Below are positions 16,924 to 25,619 of a stretch of 63,155 nucleotides of DNA, piece after piece. Each line of letters starts with the position of its first letter. Within the stretch, counting starts at the first letter, position 1. Source of the DNA: Jannaschia aquimarina (GTDB lineage Bacteria; Pseudomonadota; Alphaproteobacteria; Rhodobacterales; Rhodobacteraceae); the NCBI RefSeq assembly GCF_000877395.1, contig NZ_JYFE01000055.1, positions 1 through 63,155 on the forward strand, read 5' to 3'. The position numbers were made by a program, and so were the translations under genes. The notes beneath the pieces are model-generated. The model did not search any database. It had not been told where the DNA came from and worked only from the letters and a program-made list of their open reading frames with translations.

Positions 16924-18054
16924 ATGGGGTGCATGAGGGATCAGGACGCGAGCAATCTTTATCTGGAGGCGGGCAAGCACATGCTGGCCGACCTCCCGCT
17001 GTCGATGGTGCTCACCGACCCGAACCGTCCGGACAATCCGATCGTCTACGTCAACAGGGCGTTCGAACAGACGACCGGCTACGCGGCAAGCCATGCGGTG
17101 GGGCGGAACTGCCGGTTCCTTCAGGCAGACGATCGCGACCAAGACGCAGTGCGCAAACTACGGGAGGCCGTCGCGGCGCAGAAGCCGACGACCGTCATCC
17201 TGCGCAACTACCGCTCCGATGGAGAGCAGTTCCTGAACCGCCTCATGATCGCCCCGGTCACCGACGAGGAGGGCCAACTCTTCGCCTTCGTCGGGATCCA
17301 GGTCGTCATCACAGAGAGCGGCGCGGACAGTGGGTCGCCCGAGGCCAGCGACTTCACCGACACGCTTCGCGAGATGCAGCATCGGGTGAAGAACCATCTC
17401 CAGATGGTGGCCTCGATGATCCGACTGCAATCGACGTCCGATGCACCGCCGGAGGCGGCCTTCAAGCTTCTGTCCCGCCGGGTCGAAAGCCTCGCCGCGC
17501 TCTACGACGAGTTTGCACGCCCGCCCACCGGGAGCCGCGGCGGGGCCTACGACGTGGTCTCGGCCGGGGCCTATGTCGGCCGCGTGGCGAGCACCGTCGC
17601 GGCGCTCGACGGGCGCTCCGGCATTCGCCTGACCGTGGACACCGATCCCGTCCACATGGATTCGAGCCGGGCGGCCAGTCTCGGGCTGCTCGTCTCCGAA
17701 GTTCTGTCGAATGCGATGCAGCACGGCTTCGACGACCGGGCCGAGGGTCTGGTCGAAGTTCGCCTCAAGCAGGCCGGCGGAGACCGCGTGCGACTGACCG
17801 TCACCGATGACGGATGCGGCCTCGGAGACAGCGATTGGCCCAATTCGGGGGGTATGGGCGCGCGGATCGTGCGCGGTCTCGCCGGACAGCTCGGCGGCGA
17901 CCTGAACGTGGCGACCGGGGCGGGCGGGACCACGGTGACGCTCGATATCGTCAACGAGACGCGGACCTCGCTGGACACGGATGGCGACCGGATGATCACC
18001 GGTGACGGGCAGTCCGACCCGCAGCGGGCGCTCGACGACGAGAGCGACAGGTGA
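16924..18054 (+). CDS. LOV-domain (blue-light) histidine kinase, HWE/HisKA_2 type
   Basis: This soluble 376-residue sensor has an N-terminal LOV domain with the photoactive 'GRNCRFLQ' motif (Cys63 forms the flavin adduct), 'NYRSDGEQFLNRL' and 'FAFVGIQVVIT'. A HisKA_2 dimerisation segment follows, with His153 in 'MQHRVKNHLQMVASMI', then a HATPase domain ('VLSNAMQHGF', 'DDGCGLGD', 'GMGARIVRGLAGQLGG'). No membrane helix is visible. No response regulator is adjacent, so it is an orphan that probably feeds a general stress (PhyR-type) or other pathway; that is inference. The ATG at 16924 is used; an ATG at 16933 is equally possible. Confidence 0.93.
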   Translation: MGCMRDQDASNLYLEAGKHMLADLPLSMVLTDPNRPDNPIVYVNRAFEQTTGYAASHAVGRNCRFLQADDRDQDAVRKLREAVAAQKPTTVILRNYRSDGEQFLNRLMIAPVTDEEGQLFAFVGIQVVITESGADSGSPEASDFTDTLREMQHRVKNHLQMVASMIRLQSTSDAPPEAAFKLLSRRVESLAALYDEFARPPTGSRGGAYDVVSAGAYVGRVASTVAALDGRSGIRLTVDTDPVHMDSSRAASLGLLVSEVLSNAMQHGFDDRAEGLVEVRLKQAGGDRVRLTVTDDGCGLGDSDWPNSGGMGARIVRGLAGQLGGDLNVATGAGGTTVTLDIVNETRTSLDTDGDRMITGDGQSDPQRALDDESDR

Positions 18055-18110
18055 CATGGGCCAGACGGAAACCGGTTTGCGCTCGACCGGTCTAGACAGG
18101 CTGACGTCTC

Positions 18111-21100
18111 TCAGAGCGTATCGCCCCGGGCCGCGCGGCTCAGGATCGCGTCCACTTCGTCCGGGTCCAATCCGTAATCCCGGATCGCGACCTCGGCACT
18201 GACATAGCCGAGCGCGACGTCCCGTGCGACGGCACCGGGCGCGCGATCGCGAGGGTGGCCCGTCCCGCCGCCGCCGGGGAATGCCATCACGACGCGCGCA
18301 CCCTGTGGCACCGATTGGCGCCCCTTGCCGCGCAGGGGTGTGCCGTCATCCAGCGCGATCCGGGTCGCGCCGCCGGCATGCCCGCCGTGGCGGCCCCGTG
18401 CCGGATGCTCCACCCGATCCAGCATCGCCTGAAAATACGCGACGTGACCCGGCGCGGCGCTGACCTCCATGTCCTGGCCCAACCCCCCGCGATAAGCCCC
18501 CGCGCCTCCGGAATCGGGGCGCAGTTCCTTGCGGTGGATCAGGACCGGGCCGGATTGCTCGATCGCCTCGACCGGCATGGTCATCACGCCGGAGGGGAAG
18601 GCCGTGGCGTTCAGCCCGTCGAGCCCCGGCCGCGCGCCGGCCCCGCCGGAATTGAAGCTCAGCACTTCGGCCCGACGGCCTTCGGACCCCTTGGGCCGGA
18701 CGGACAGCATGAAGTTGCACAGGCATCCAGCGCCCTCGGCCGGGACGGTGTAGGGCAGCAATTGATCCAGCGCGCCGTAGACGGCATCGGGCACCATGTG
18801 TCCGATCACGTGGCGCAGGGCGACCGGCGCGGGATGCGGTGCATTGACGATGCTGCCTTCCGGCGCGCTGAGCGTGAACGGGGCCAGCGAGCCGGCATTG
18901 TTGGGAATGTCCGGCGCGATGGCGCATTTGAGCGCGTAGCAGGCATAGGCCTTCGTATAGACCAGCGGGACGTTGATCCCCTTGGGATCGGTGCCGGACG
19001 TCCCCGTCCAGTCGGTGTGAACGCTGTCGGGTGCGATCGTGACGCGAACGGACAGGTCGACCGGCGCGGAGTAGCCGTCGATCCGCATGGTCGACGCGGC
19101 CTCTCCGGGGGGCAGGGCGCGGATCCGCTCCAGCGTGGCCTCGCGCGAAGCGGTCAGGATGTGCTCGGCCAGATCGCTCAGATCCGGAAGGGCGAATTCG
19201 TCCATCATCTCCGCCAGCCGCGCCTGGCCGATCGCGTTGCAGGTGGCGAGCGCGTGGATATCGCCGATCAGTTGATCCGGTTGGCGCGTGTTCGAGCGGA
19301 TCAGCGCCAGCAGGGTCGGATCGGGGCTGTCCCCACGGGTCCAGCGCATGATCGGGAGGTGCAGCCCTTCCTCGTAGACGCTGTCCGCATCGGCGCCGAA
19401 ACCCCGACCGCCGATATCCGTCACGTGCGCGGTGCAGGCGAAGAAGCCGACACGGGCCCCGTCGCGGAAAACCGGGGTGACCACGGTGATATCGTGCAGA
19501 TGCCCCGTCCCCTCCCACGGATCGTTGGTCAGGTAGACGTCGCCCGGCGCCATGTCGGGGATGCGGCGGATGAAGTGGGCGACCGCGTCGGCCATCGCAT
19601 TGACATGCCCCGGCGTGCCCGTGACCGCCTGAGCCAGCATCCGGCCATCGCCATCGTAGACCCCCGCCGACAGGTCCCCCGCCTCACGAACGGAAGGGGA
19701 AAAGGCCGTCCTGATCAGGGCCTGCGCCTGTTCCTCGACCACCGAGATCAGGCGCGTCCACATCACCTGCATCTGAACGGCGCCCACCCGCGTCGCGGCC
19801 CGTGCGCCGGTGGCATGAACATCCAGCGTGCCGTCGCCCAGCATCCGGACAGCGCGGGATGCAGGAACGATGACGGTGGTTTCGTCCTCGGTGATGAGCG
19901 CGGGGCCGGGCAGGGCGGCGCCGGCCGGCATCCCGGCGCGGGCCGCCTCGACTGCGTCCATCCGCGTGGCCCGCGCGGCATCGTAGAGACGGCGGGGACG
20001 GGTCGCGGGGGCTGGGGCGTTTGCGACGGGGGCCACCCGCTCGACCTCCGGGGCCGGGGTCGCGGCGGTGACGGACCAGACTGTGATTTCGATCTCCGGC
20101 CCTTCGACGACGCGGCCGAACAATGTGCGGTAGGTCCGCTCGAACGCATTTGCATAGGTATGCAAATCCGGCGAGGCGGCCTCGTCCGCCGACAGGTCCA
20201 CCGGGATTTCCCAGCCTTGGCCGGCATACCGCATATAGGCCCTGTGGCGCAGCGTGACCTCCGCCTCGGCATCGCAGGACCGGACGAAATCGGCGGCTTC
20301 GGTGCCGAGTTCCCCGAACAGTCCCGCGACCCGCGCCGGGTCCATCTCCGACAGGCGCGTGAAGACGGACCTGTTGGCCTCGAACGAGAATGGCGCGCGC
20401 AGGAAGCCGATGGCGCTGCCGACCCCGGCCCCCGCCGGGACCAGACAGCGCTCGATCCCCAGCTTCTCGCACAGACGTGCCGCATGCAGAGGTGCGGCGC
20501 CCCCGAAGGCGATCATGGTGTAGTCCGACAGGCCTTCCCCATTCTCGACCGCATGGACGCGGGCGGCATTGGCCATCGCCTCGTCCACTGCCTCGGCCAC
20601 TCCGAAGGCCGCATCCGTCGCATCCAGCCCGAGGGGGCCCCCGACATGCTCGGCCAGCGCCGCTTCGGCCCGGTCGGGGTCGAGCGGGATCGAACCGCCG
20701 GCGAAGTTCGCCGGATCCAGCTTGCCGAGCACCAGATCCGCATCCGTGACCGCCGGCCGGGTCCCCCCGCGGCCATAGCAGGCGGGGCCGGGTTCGGATC
20801 CCGCGCTTTCGGGGCCTACGGCGATCCGACCCATCGCGTCCACCAATGCCAGCGACCCGCCACCCGCGCCGATCTCGACCATGTCGATGACCGGAATGCT
20901 GATCGGCATGCCGGACCCCTTCTTGAACCGGTAGCTGCGCGCCACCTCGAAGACGCGCGCCGTCTTGGGCTTGCGGTCGCGGATCAGGCAGATCTTGGCG
21001 GTGGTTCCGCCCATGTCGAACGACAGGACCTTGTCGAGCCCGTGCCGCGCCGCCAGATCGGCGGCAAAGACGGCGCCTCCGGCGGGCCCGCTCTCGACGA

Positions 21101-21869
21101 GACGGACGGGGAAGGCCGCGGCGCTTTCCAGCGACATCACCCCACCCCCGGAATGCATCAGGAAAACGGGGCAGGCGGCGCCCTCGGATGCGAGCCGGTC
21201 GCGCAGCCGGTCCAGATAGGACTTCATCAAGGGCTGGATGTAGGCGTTCGCGACGGTCGTGTTGAACCGTTCGTATTCGCGCATCTGCGGGCTGACCTCG
21301 GAGGAGAGCGAGACCAGCACGCCGGGCATCCGCGCCGCCAGCACGTCGCGGATCGCGCGTTCGTGGGCGTCGTTTGCATACGAATGCAAGAGTCCCACCG
21401 CCACGCTTTCGTATTCCGCCGCCGCGAGCCTGTCGGCCAGCGCCTCGACCTCGGCCAGATCGAGCGGCGTCAGCACGGCGCCCGCCGCATCCATCCGCTC
21501 TGTCACGACGTGGCGGCGGTTCCGCGGCAGCAGCGGCTGGGGCAGCGTCAGGTTCAGGTCATATTGCTCGAACCGGCTTTCGGTGCGCATCTCGATCACG
21601 TCGCGGAAGCCGCGCGTCGTGACGAGCGCCGTCTTCGCCCCCCGCCGTTCGATCAGCGCATTGGTCGCGAGCGTCGTGCCGTGAATGATCTGGTCCAGCG
21701 CGGCGGGCTCGATCCCGGCGCGGTCGCAGACTCGGCGCATCCCTTCAACGATGGCATCCTCTGGGGCGGCATAGGTCGTCAGGACCTTGATCGAGTGCCG
21801 CGCGTCGTCCAGCTCCAGCACGACATCCGTGAAGGTGCCCCCGATATCGACGCCCAGTCTCGCGCGCAT
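18111..21869 (-). CDS. Fused hydantoinase A/B protein (ATP-dependent 5-oxoprolinase type)
   Basis: The 1252-residue protein joins a hydantoinase A/oxoprolinase half (about 1-700; N-terminal 'LGVDIGGTFTDVVLEL' ATP-binding signature, 'IHGTTLATNALIER', 'VLSFDMGGTTAKI') to a hydantoinase B half (about 705-1252; 'EAGDLSAGVYDGDGRMLAQ', 'TNDPWEGTGHLHDITV', 'HVTDIGGRGFG'). Single-chain fusions of this order are typical of 5-oxoprolinase (5-oxoproline + ATP + water to glutamate), but hydantoinase and acetone-carboxylase relatives look similar. The ATG at 21869 (MRARLGVDIGG) is chosen. It is last in a minus-strand run after the BKACE gene (25-base gap). A separate pxpBCA 5-oxoprolinase is encoded at 59.8-62.3 kb. 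Confidence 0.88.
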   Translation of the reverse strand: MRARLGVDIGGTFTDVVLELDDARHSIKVLTTYAAPEDAIVEGMRRVCDRAGIEPAALDQIIHGTTLATNALIERRGAKTALVTTRGFRDVIEMRTESRFEQYDLNLTLPQPLLPRNRRHVVTERMDAAGAVLTPLDLAEVEALADRLAAAEYESVAVGLLHSYANDAHERAIRDVLAARMPGVLVSLSSEVSPQMREYERFNTTVANAYIQPLMKSYLDRLRDRLASEGAACPVFLMHSGGGVMSLESAAAFPVRLVESGPAGGAVFAADLAARHGLDKVLSFDMGGTTAKICLIRDRKPKTARVFEVARSYRFKKGSGMPISIPVIDMVEIGAGGGSLALVDAMGRIAVGPESAGSEPGPACYGRGGTRPAVTDADLVLGKLDPANFAGGSIPLDPDRAEAALAEHVGGPLGLDATDAAFGVAEAVDEAMANAARVHAVENGEGLSDYTMIAFGGAAPLHAARLCEKLGIERCLVPAGAGVGSAIGFLRAPFSFEANRSVFTRLSEMDPARVAGLFGELGTEAADFVRSCDAEAEVTLRHRAYMRYAGQGWEIPVDLSADEAASPDLHTYANAFERTYRTLFGRVVEGPEIEITVWSVTAATPAPEVERVAPVANAPAPATRPRRLYDAARATRMDAVEAARAGMPAGAALPGPALITEDETTVIVPASRAVRMLGDGTLDVHATGARAATRVGAVQMQVMWTRLISVVEEQAQALIRTAFSPSVREAGDLSAGVYDGDGRMLAQAVTGTPGHVNAMADAVAHFIRRIPDMAPGDVYLTNDPWEGTGHLHDITVVTPVFRDGARVGFFACTAHVTDIGGRGFGADADSVYEEGLHLPIMRWTRGDSPDPTLLALIRSNTRQPDQLIGDIHALATCNAIGQARLAEMMDEFALPDLSDLAEHILTASREATLERIRALPPGEAASTMRIDGYSAPVDLSVRVTIAPDSVHTDWTGTSGTDPKGINVPLVYTKAYACYALKCAIAPDIPNNAGSLAPFTLSAPEGSIVNAPHPAPVALRHVIGHMVPDAVYGALDQLLPYTVPAEGAGCLCNFMLSVRPKGSEGRRAEVLSFNSGGAGARPGLDGLNATAFPSGVMTMPVEAIEQSGPVLIHRKELRPDSGGAGAYRGGLGQDMEVSAAPGHVAYFQAMLDRVEHPARGRHGGHAGGATRIALDDGTPLRGKGRQSVPQGARVVMAFPGGGGTGHPRDRAPGAVARDVALGYVSAEVAIRDYGLDPDEVDAILSRAARGDTL

Positions 21870-21894
21870 GCCCGTCCTCCGTTTGCGGCGGACG

Positions 21895-22734
21895 CTAGGC
21901 GGGGGCGGCGGGAAGGTCCAGAATGGCGCGCGCCTGGGCAGGCGTGGCGACGGGGCGGCCATGGCGCGCGCAGATCTCGGCCGCCCGTTCGACGAGGGCG
22001 GCATTCGACGGGGCGAGTGCGTTCCGGTCCAGCCTCACATTGTCCTCGAGCCCCGTGCGGGCATGGCCTCCGGCGGCGATGGCCCATTCGTTCAGCTCGA
22101 TCTGATGCCGCCCGATGCCGGCGGCACACCAAGGCGCATCAGGACCGAAGAGACGGCGCACCGTGGCCACGTAGAAATCGAAGACGTCCCGGTCGGCGGG
22201 CATGGCGTTCTTCACGCCCATCACGAACTGGATGTAAGGCGTGCCCTCCAGCTCTCCGCGATCCGCCATGGCGCGGGCCTGCAGGATGTGGCTCAGATCG
22301 AAAGCCTCGATCTCGGGCTTGACGCCGTGGGTGCGCATCTCGGCCGCGAGCCATTGCACCAGATCGGGCGGGTTCTCGTAGACGCGGGTCGGGAAATTGT
22401 TCGAGCCCACCGTCAACGACGCCATGTCCGGGCGCAGGGGCAGCATCCCCCCGCGCTCGCGTCCCGCACCGGAACGCCCGCCGGTCGAAAACTGCACGAT
22501 CATGCCGGGGCAGTGCTTGCGCACCCCTTCCATCAGTCGGGCGAAGCGGTCCGGATCGCTGGTCGGGGTGCCGTCTTCCTTTCGGACATGGGCGTGGAGG
22601 ATGGAGGCCCCTGCCTCGAAGGCGGCCTGCGTGCTCTCGACCTGCTCGTCGATGGTGATGGGCACGGCAGGATTGTCGGATTTCTGCGGCAGCGAGCCGG
22701 TGATGGCGACGCAGATGATGCAGGGCACGGTCAC
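21895..22734 (-). CDS. Beta-keto acid cleavage enzyme (BKACE, DUF849 family)
   Basis: This 279-residue TIM-barrel metalloenzyme belongs to the family that transfers acetyl-CoA onto a beta-keto acid to yield acetoacetate and a new CoA thioester. Visible features are 'CIICVAITGSLP', the zinc-site HxH in 'ASILHAHVRKEDGTPT', 'VQFSTGGRSG' and 'AGIGRHQIELNEWAI'. The GTG start at 22734 overlaps the pcaG stop (GTGA), so it is translationally coupled to protocatechuate dioxygenase. The DUF849 family includes members acting on beta-ketoadipate; given the context, that is a plausible substrate. Confidence 0.87.
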   Translation of the reverse strand: MTVPCIICVAITGSLPQKSDNPAVPITIDEQVESTQAAFEAGASILHAHVRKEDGTPTSDPDRFARLMEGVRKHCPGMIVQFSTGGRSGAGRERGGMLPLRPDMASLTVGSNNFPTRVYENPPDLVQWLAAEMRTHGVKPEIEAFDLSHILQARAMADRGELEGTPYIQFVMGVKNAMPADRDVFDFYVATVRRLFGPDAPWCAAGIGRHQIELNEWAIAAGGHARTGLEDNVRLDRNALAPSNAALVERAAEICARHGRPVATPAQARAILDLPAAPA

Positions 22735-23285
22735 GGGTCGAAGAAGACGGTCTCTCCGTCTCCCTGCAAACGGATGGTCAGGCGGTAGGCCTCGTCCGTG
22801 CGGCGCGCGATCAGGCTGTCCCGGCGCACGGGCTGTTCGATCAGGTTCAGCACGGGGTCCGACGAATTGTCCTCGTCCTCGAAGTAGAGCCGGGTATGCA
22901 GCCCCTGATTGATGCCCCGCGCGACGATCCAGAGCGCGACATGCGGCGCCTGATCGCCCACCGCGCCCGGCTTGATCGTGTCGAAGACCCACTCCCCGCT
23001 CTCGGGATCGCAGGCGGCGCGGCCCCAGCCGCGAAACCCGTCCGCTGCATCGGGCGGGTAACGGCCCTGCGCATCGGCGTGCCATGCCTCGACCAGCGCG
23101 TCGCGCAGGGGTGTGCCGGTGCCGTCGAGGATCGTGCCGGCGATGCGGATGCGGGTGCCCGGCACGCCTTCCGCCGCGATCGCGGTGCCCAGATCCAGCA
23201 GGCCGGTCCGCGCCGCGCCGGGCGTCAGTCCGATATGGACGAACGGCCCCGCCGTTTGCGAAGGGGTTTCGGGCAGCTCGGTCAT
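22731..23285 (-). CDS. pcaG: Protocatechuate 3,4-dioxygenase alpha subunit
   Basis: The 184-residue protein pairs with PcaH to open the ring of protocatechuate to 3-carboxy-cis,cis-muconate. It has the intradiol dioxygenase beta-sandwich landmarks 'SQTAGPFVHIGL', 'LVEAWHADAQGRY', 'GRAACDPESGEW' and 'HVALWIVARGINQGLHTRLYF', and as expected for the alpha chain lacks a full iron-ligand set. The start at 23285 overlaps the pcaH stop (ATGA) and the stop overlaps the BKACE start (GTGA). Confidence 0.94.
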   Translation of the reverse strand: MTELPETPSQTAGPFVHIGLTPGAARTGLLDLGTAIAAEGVPGTRIRIAGTILDGTGTPLRDALVEAWHADAQGRYPPDAADGFRGWGRAACDPESGEWVFDTIKPGAVGDQAPHVALWIVARGINQGLHTRLYFEDEDNSSDPVLNLIEQPVRRDSLIARRTDEAYRLTIRLQGDGETVFFDP

Positions 23286-23977
23286 GTCTCGAACCAGGTG
23301 GCACGGCGACCGCGCAGGACGATGTCGAAGCGATAGGCGATCATGTCGAAGGGCCGCGTCTGGCCCATATCCAGGTTTGCGACCAGCGCATCCACTGCGA
23401 CCGGGTCGCCGATGGACTGGGCGATGGGGCAGCGGGCGATCAGGGGGTCGCCCTCGAAGTAGCACTGCGTGACGAGGCGCTGGAGGAACGCGGTTCCGAA
23501 GACGCTGAAATGGATATGCGCGGGCCGCCAATCGTTGCGGGTGTTGCGCCACGGATAGGCACCGGGCTTCACGGTGCGGAACGCATAGGTCCCGTCCTCG
23601 CCGGTCAGGCAGCGCCCGCAGCCGCCGAAATCCGGGTCCAGCGCGCCCACATATCCGTCGCGGACATGGCGGTAGCGCCCCGATGCGTTGGCCTGCCAGA
23701 CCTCGACCAGCGTGTGCGGCACGGGGCGCCCATTTCCGTCCAGCACCCGGCCGTGGATCAGGATCCGCTCTCCGATCGGGGCGGCCTCGCCATAGTTCGA
23801 CAGAAGGTCCGCATCCATCTGTCCCAGGTCGTCGGGCCGGAAGACCGGACCGGTCCTCTCGGTCGGGCCCGGGTCGAGCGACAGAAGGGGCAGGCGCGGC
23901 GACCGCGTCACGGACGTCTTGTAGGCAGGCGCCAGCGCCGGGGGATGGCGTGCGGGATCGCGGGGGCGAAAGGTCAT
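23282..23977 (-). CDS. pcaH: Protocatechuate 3,4-dioxygenase beta subunit
   Basis: This is the 231-residue iron-binding chain of protocatechuate 3,4-dioxygenase. The Fe(III) ligands are recognisable: a tyrosine in 'ASGRYRHVRDG', a tyrosine in 'PGAYPWRN' and the histidine pair in 'RPAHIHFSVFG'. The N-terminal extension, with 'YKTSVTRSPRLPLL', is typical of PcaH. Its ATG overlaps the pcaC stop. It lies third in pobA-pcaC-pcaH-pcaG-BKACE. Confidence 0.95.
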   Translation of the reverse strand: MTFRPRDPARHPPALAPAYKTSVTRSPRLPLLSLDPGPTERTGPVFRPDDLGQMDADLLSNYGEAAPIGERILIHGRVLDGNGRPVPHTLVEVWQANASGRYRHVRDGYVGALDPDFGGCGRCLTGEDGTYAFRTVKPGAYPWRNTRNDWRPAHIHFSVFGTAFLQRLVTQCYFEGDPLIARCPIAQSIGDPVAVDALVANLDMGQTRPFDMIAYRFDIVLRGRRATWFET

Positions 23978-24324
23978 GCGTCCATCTCGGCATAGACCTC
24001 TTTTGCGATGGCGATGGCGCGGTTCGCGCGCGGCACGCCGGCATAGACCGCCGCATGGAGGAACGCCTGCATCACATCCTCTCGACTGGCACCTGTGCGG
24101 GCCGTGGCCCGGACATGCATGGCGATCTCGTCGAAATTGCCCGTCGCCGCCAGCACCGCCAGGGTCAGCATGGAGCGTTCACGGGCCGGGATCGTCTCGT
24201 CCGCCCAGAGCGTGCCCCAGGCCCCTTCGGTGATCATGCGCTGAAAGGGCGCGTCGAAGGCGTGGGTCGTGGCGGTGGCCCGGTCCACATGCGCATCGCC
24301 CAGCACTGCGCGGCGGGTTTTCAT
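23974..24324 (-). CDS. pcaC: 4-carboxymuconolactone decarboxylase
   Basis: The 116-residue protein removes CO2 from 4-carboxymuconolactone to give beta-ketoadipate enol-lactone. The CMD-family signature is clear: 'RERSMLTLAVLAATGNFDEI', 'HVRATARTGASREDVMQAFLH' and 'AVYAGVPRANRAI'. The start at 24324 (MKTRRAVLG) is the usual N-terminus. It lies 20 bases after pobA and overlaps pcaH by 4 bases. The muconate cycloisomerase (pcaB) and lactone hydrolase (pcaD) genes are not in this window. Confidence 0.93.
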   Translation of the reverse strand: MKTRRAVLGDAHVDRATATTHAFDAPFQRMITEGAWGTLWADETIPARERSMLTLAVLAATGNFDEIAMHVRATARTGASREDVMQAFLHAAVYAGVPRANRAIAIAKEVYAEMDA

Positions 24325-24344
24325 GCCTTGATCGTAACGGTCCG

Positions 24345-25511
24345 TCACAGCGGCAATCCCACATAGTTTTCGGCCATGGCACGCTGCGCCGCCTCGCTTT
24401 CCCGCAACAAGGCGACTTCGGCACGCTGCATGTTCCGCTCGAAATCCGAGTGATGCGGAAAGAGGTGCATGAGCGAGGTGAACCACCACGAAAAGCGCTC
24501 GTTCTTCCACACGCGGGCGAGGGCGCGCTCGGAATAGGCGTCGAGCGGGCCGTCGTCGCCGCGATAATGCGCCGTTACCCCCTCGGCCAGGTAATGCACG
24601 TCGCCCGCGGCAGTGTTCAGACCCTTCGCCCCGGTCGGCGGCACGATATGGGCCGCATCTCCGCACAGGAACAGACGGCCCCAGCGCATCGGCTCGCAAA
24701 CATAGGACCTCAGCGGCGCGATGGATTTCTCGATCGACGGCCCCGTCACCAGCGCGTCGGCCTGCGCGGGAGGCAACCGGCGGCGCAACTCGGCCCAGAA
24801 GGCATCGTCCGACCATGCGTCAGGCGACTCGGAGGCGTCGCATTGAACGTAATAGCGGCTCAGCCCTTCGTTCCGCATCGAGCAGAGCGCGAAGCCGTGG
24901 GGGCCGCTGGCATAGATCAGTTCCTCCTCGACAGGCGGCGTTTCGGAGAGGATGCCGAGCCAGCCGAAGGGATATACCTTCTCGTAGTCGCGGCGCACAT
25001 CGTCGGGGATCGTCGGTCGGCTGACCCCGTGGAAGCCGTCGCAGCCGGCGACGAAATCGCAGGCGATCTCCTGCGGCGCGTCGTCATGGGTGAACGTCAC
25101 GCGGGGCGCATCGGTGTCGGCGTCATGGATCGTGACCTCGTCCACCTCGAAGAAGCTGGGCGCGTCGGTCGCCTCGCGCGCGTCGTAGAGATCCTGCGTC
25201 ACCTCAGTCTGGCCATAGACCGTGACGGCATGCCCGGTCAGCCCTGCGAGGTCGATGCGGAACATCTCCTCTCCCCAGGAGACGTTGACGCCTTGATGTC
25301 GGAACCCTTCGGCTGCCAGCCGCGCGCCGACGCCTGCCTCGTGCAGCAGGTCGCAAGTGCCGCGTTCCAGCAGACCCGCACGGATGCGGGACAGCACGTG
25401 GGCCTTGCTCCGCTTTTCCAGCAGGATCGTGTCGATCCCCTGCCGGTGCAGCAATTGCCCCAGCAGCAGGCCCGCCGGACCGCCCCCGATGATCGCGACC
25501 TGTGTGCGCAT
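24345..25511 (-). CDS. pobA: 4-hydroxybenzoate 3-monooxygenase
   Basis: This 388-residue FAD monooxygenase hydroxylates 4-hydroxybenzoate to protocatechuate with NADPH and O2. It has 'VAIIGGGPAGLLLGQLLH' (FAD ADP-binding), 'SRIRAGLLERGT' and 'YGQTEVTQDLYDAR' (substrate region), 'FVAGCDGFHGVSR' (DG motif) and 'LFLCGDAAHIVPPTGAKGLN' (GD motif). Length and order match PobA closely. The start is the ATG at 25511. It leads the aromatic operon and is divergent from the selD fusion. No pobR or pcaQ regulator gene is adjacent. Confidence 0.95.
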   Translation of the reverse strand: MRTQVAIIGGGPAGLLLGQLLHRQGIDTILLEKRSKAHVLSRIRAGLLERGTCDLLHEAGVGARLAAEGFRHQGVNVSWGEEMFRIDLAGLTGHAVTVYGQTEVTQDLYDAREATDAPSFFEVDEVTIHDADTDAPRVTFTHDDAPQEIACDFVAGCDGFHGVSRPTIPDDVRRDYEKVYPFGWLGILSETPPVEEELIYASGPHGFALCSMRNEGLSRYYVQCDASESPDAWSDDAFWAELRRRLPPAQADALVTGPSIEKSIAPLRSYVCEPMRWGRLFLCGDAAHIVPPTGAKGLNTAAGDVHYLAEGVTAHYRGDDGPLDAYSERALARVWKNERFSWWFTSLMHLFPHHSDFERNMQRAEVALLRESEAAQRAMAENYVGLPL

Positions 25512-25619
25512 GGGTCCTCCCGGGCCGAACAATGAGGCAGAGGGAGCGGCGACGCAATCGTGAGCGGTATGTCCGGTGCCGAAAGGGTAATCAGAGTTCG
25601 AATCGAGACCGGAGCCGCC

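Noticed and set aside
20148-20167. Inverted repeat ATTTGCATA-GG-TATGCAAAT inside the hydantoinase gene, similar to the palindrome at 28915
   Set aside because: It is explained by coding: the minus-strand codons give His-Thr-Tyr-Ala-Asn, a motif that recurs in this protein, so it need not be an operator.
21374-21389. Near-palindrome TTGCATACGAATGCAA in the same gene
   Set aside because: It encodes His-Ser-Tyr-Ala-Asn, conserved in hydantoinase A proteins; the resemblance to the intergenic palindrome is probably chance.
18255-22322. Very long open frame (over 1300 codons) on the plus strand opposite the hydantoinase fusion
   Set aside because: Its translation is Arg/Gly/Ala/Pro-rich without domains, typical of the antisense frame of a GC-rich gene; the minus strand encodes a complete recognised protein.
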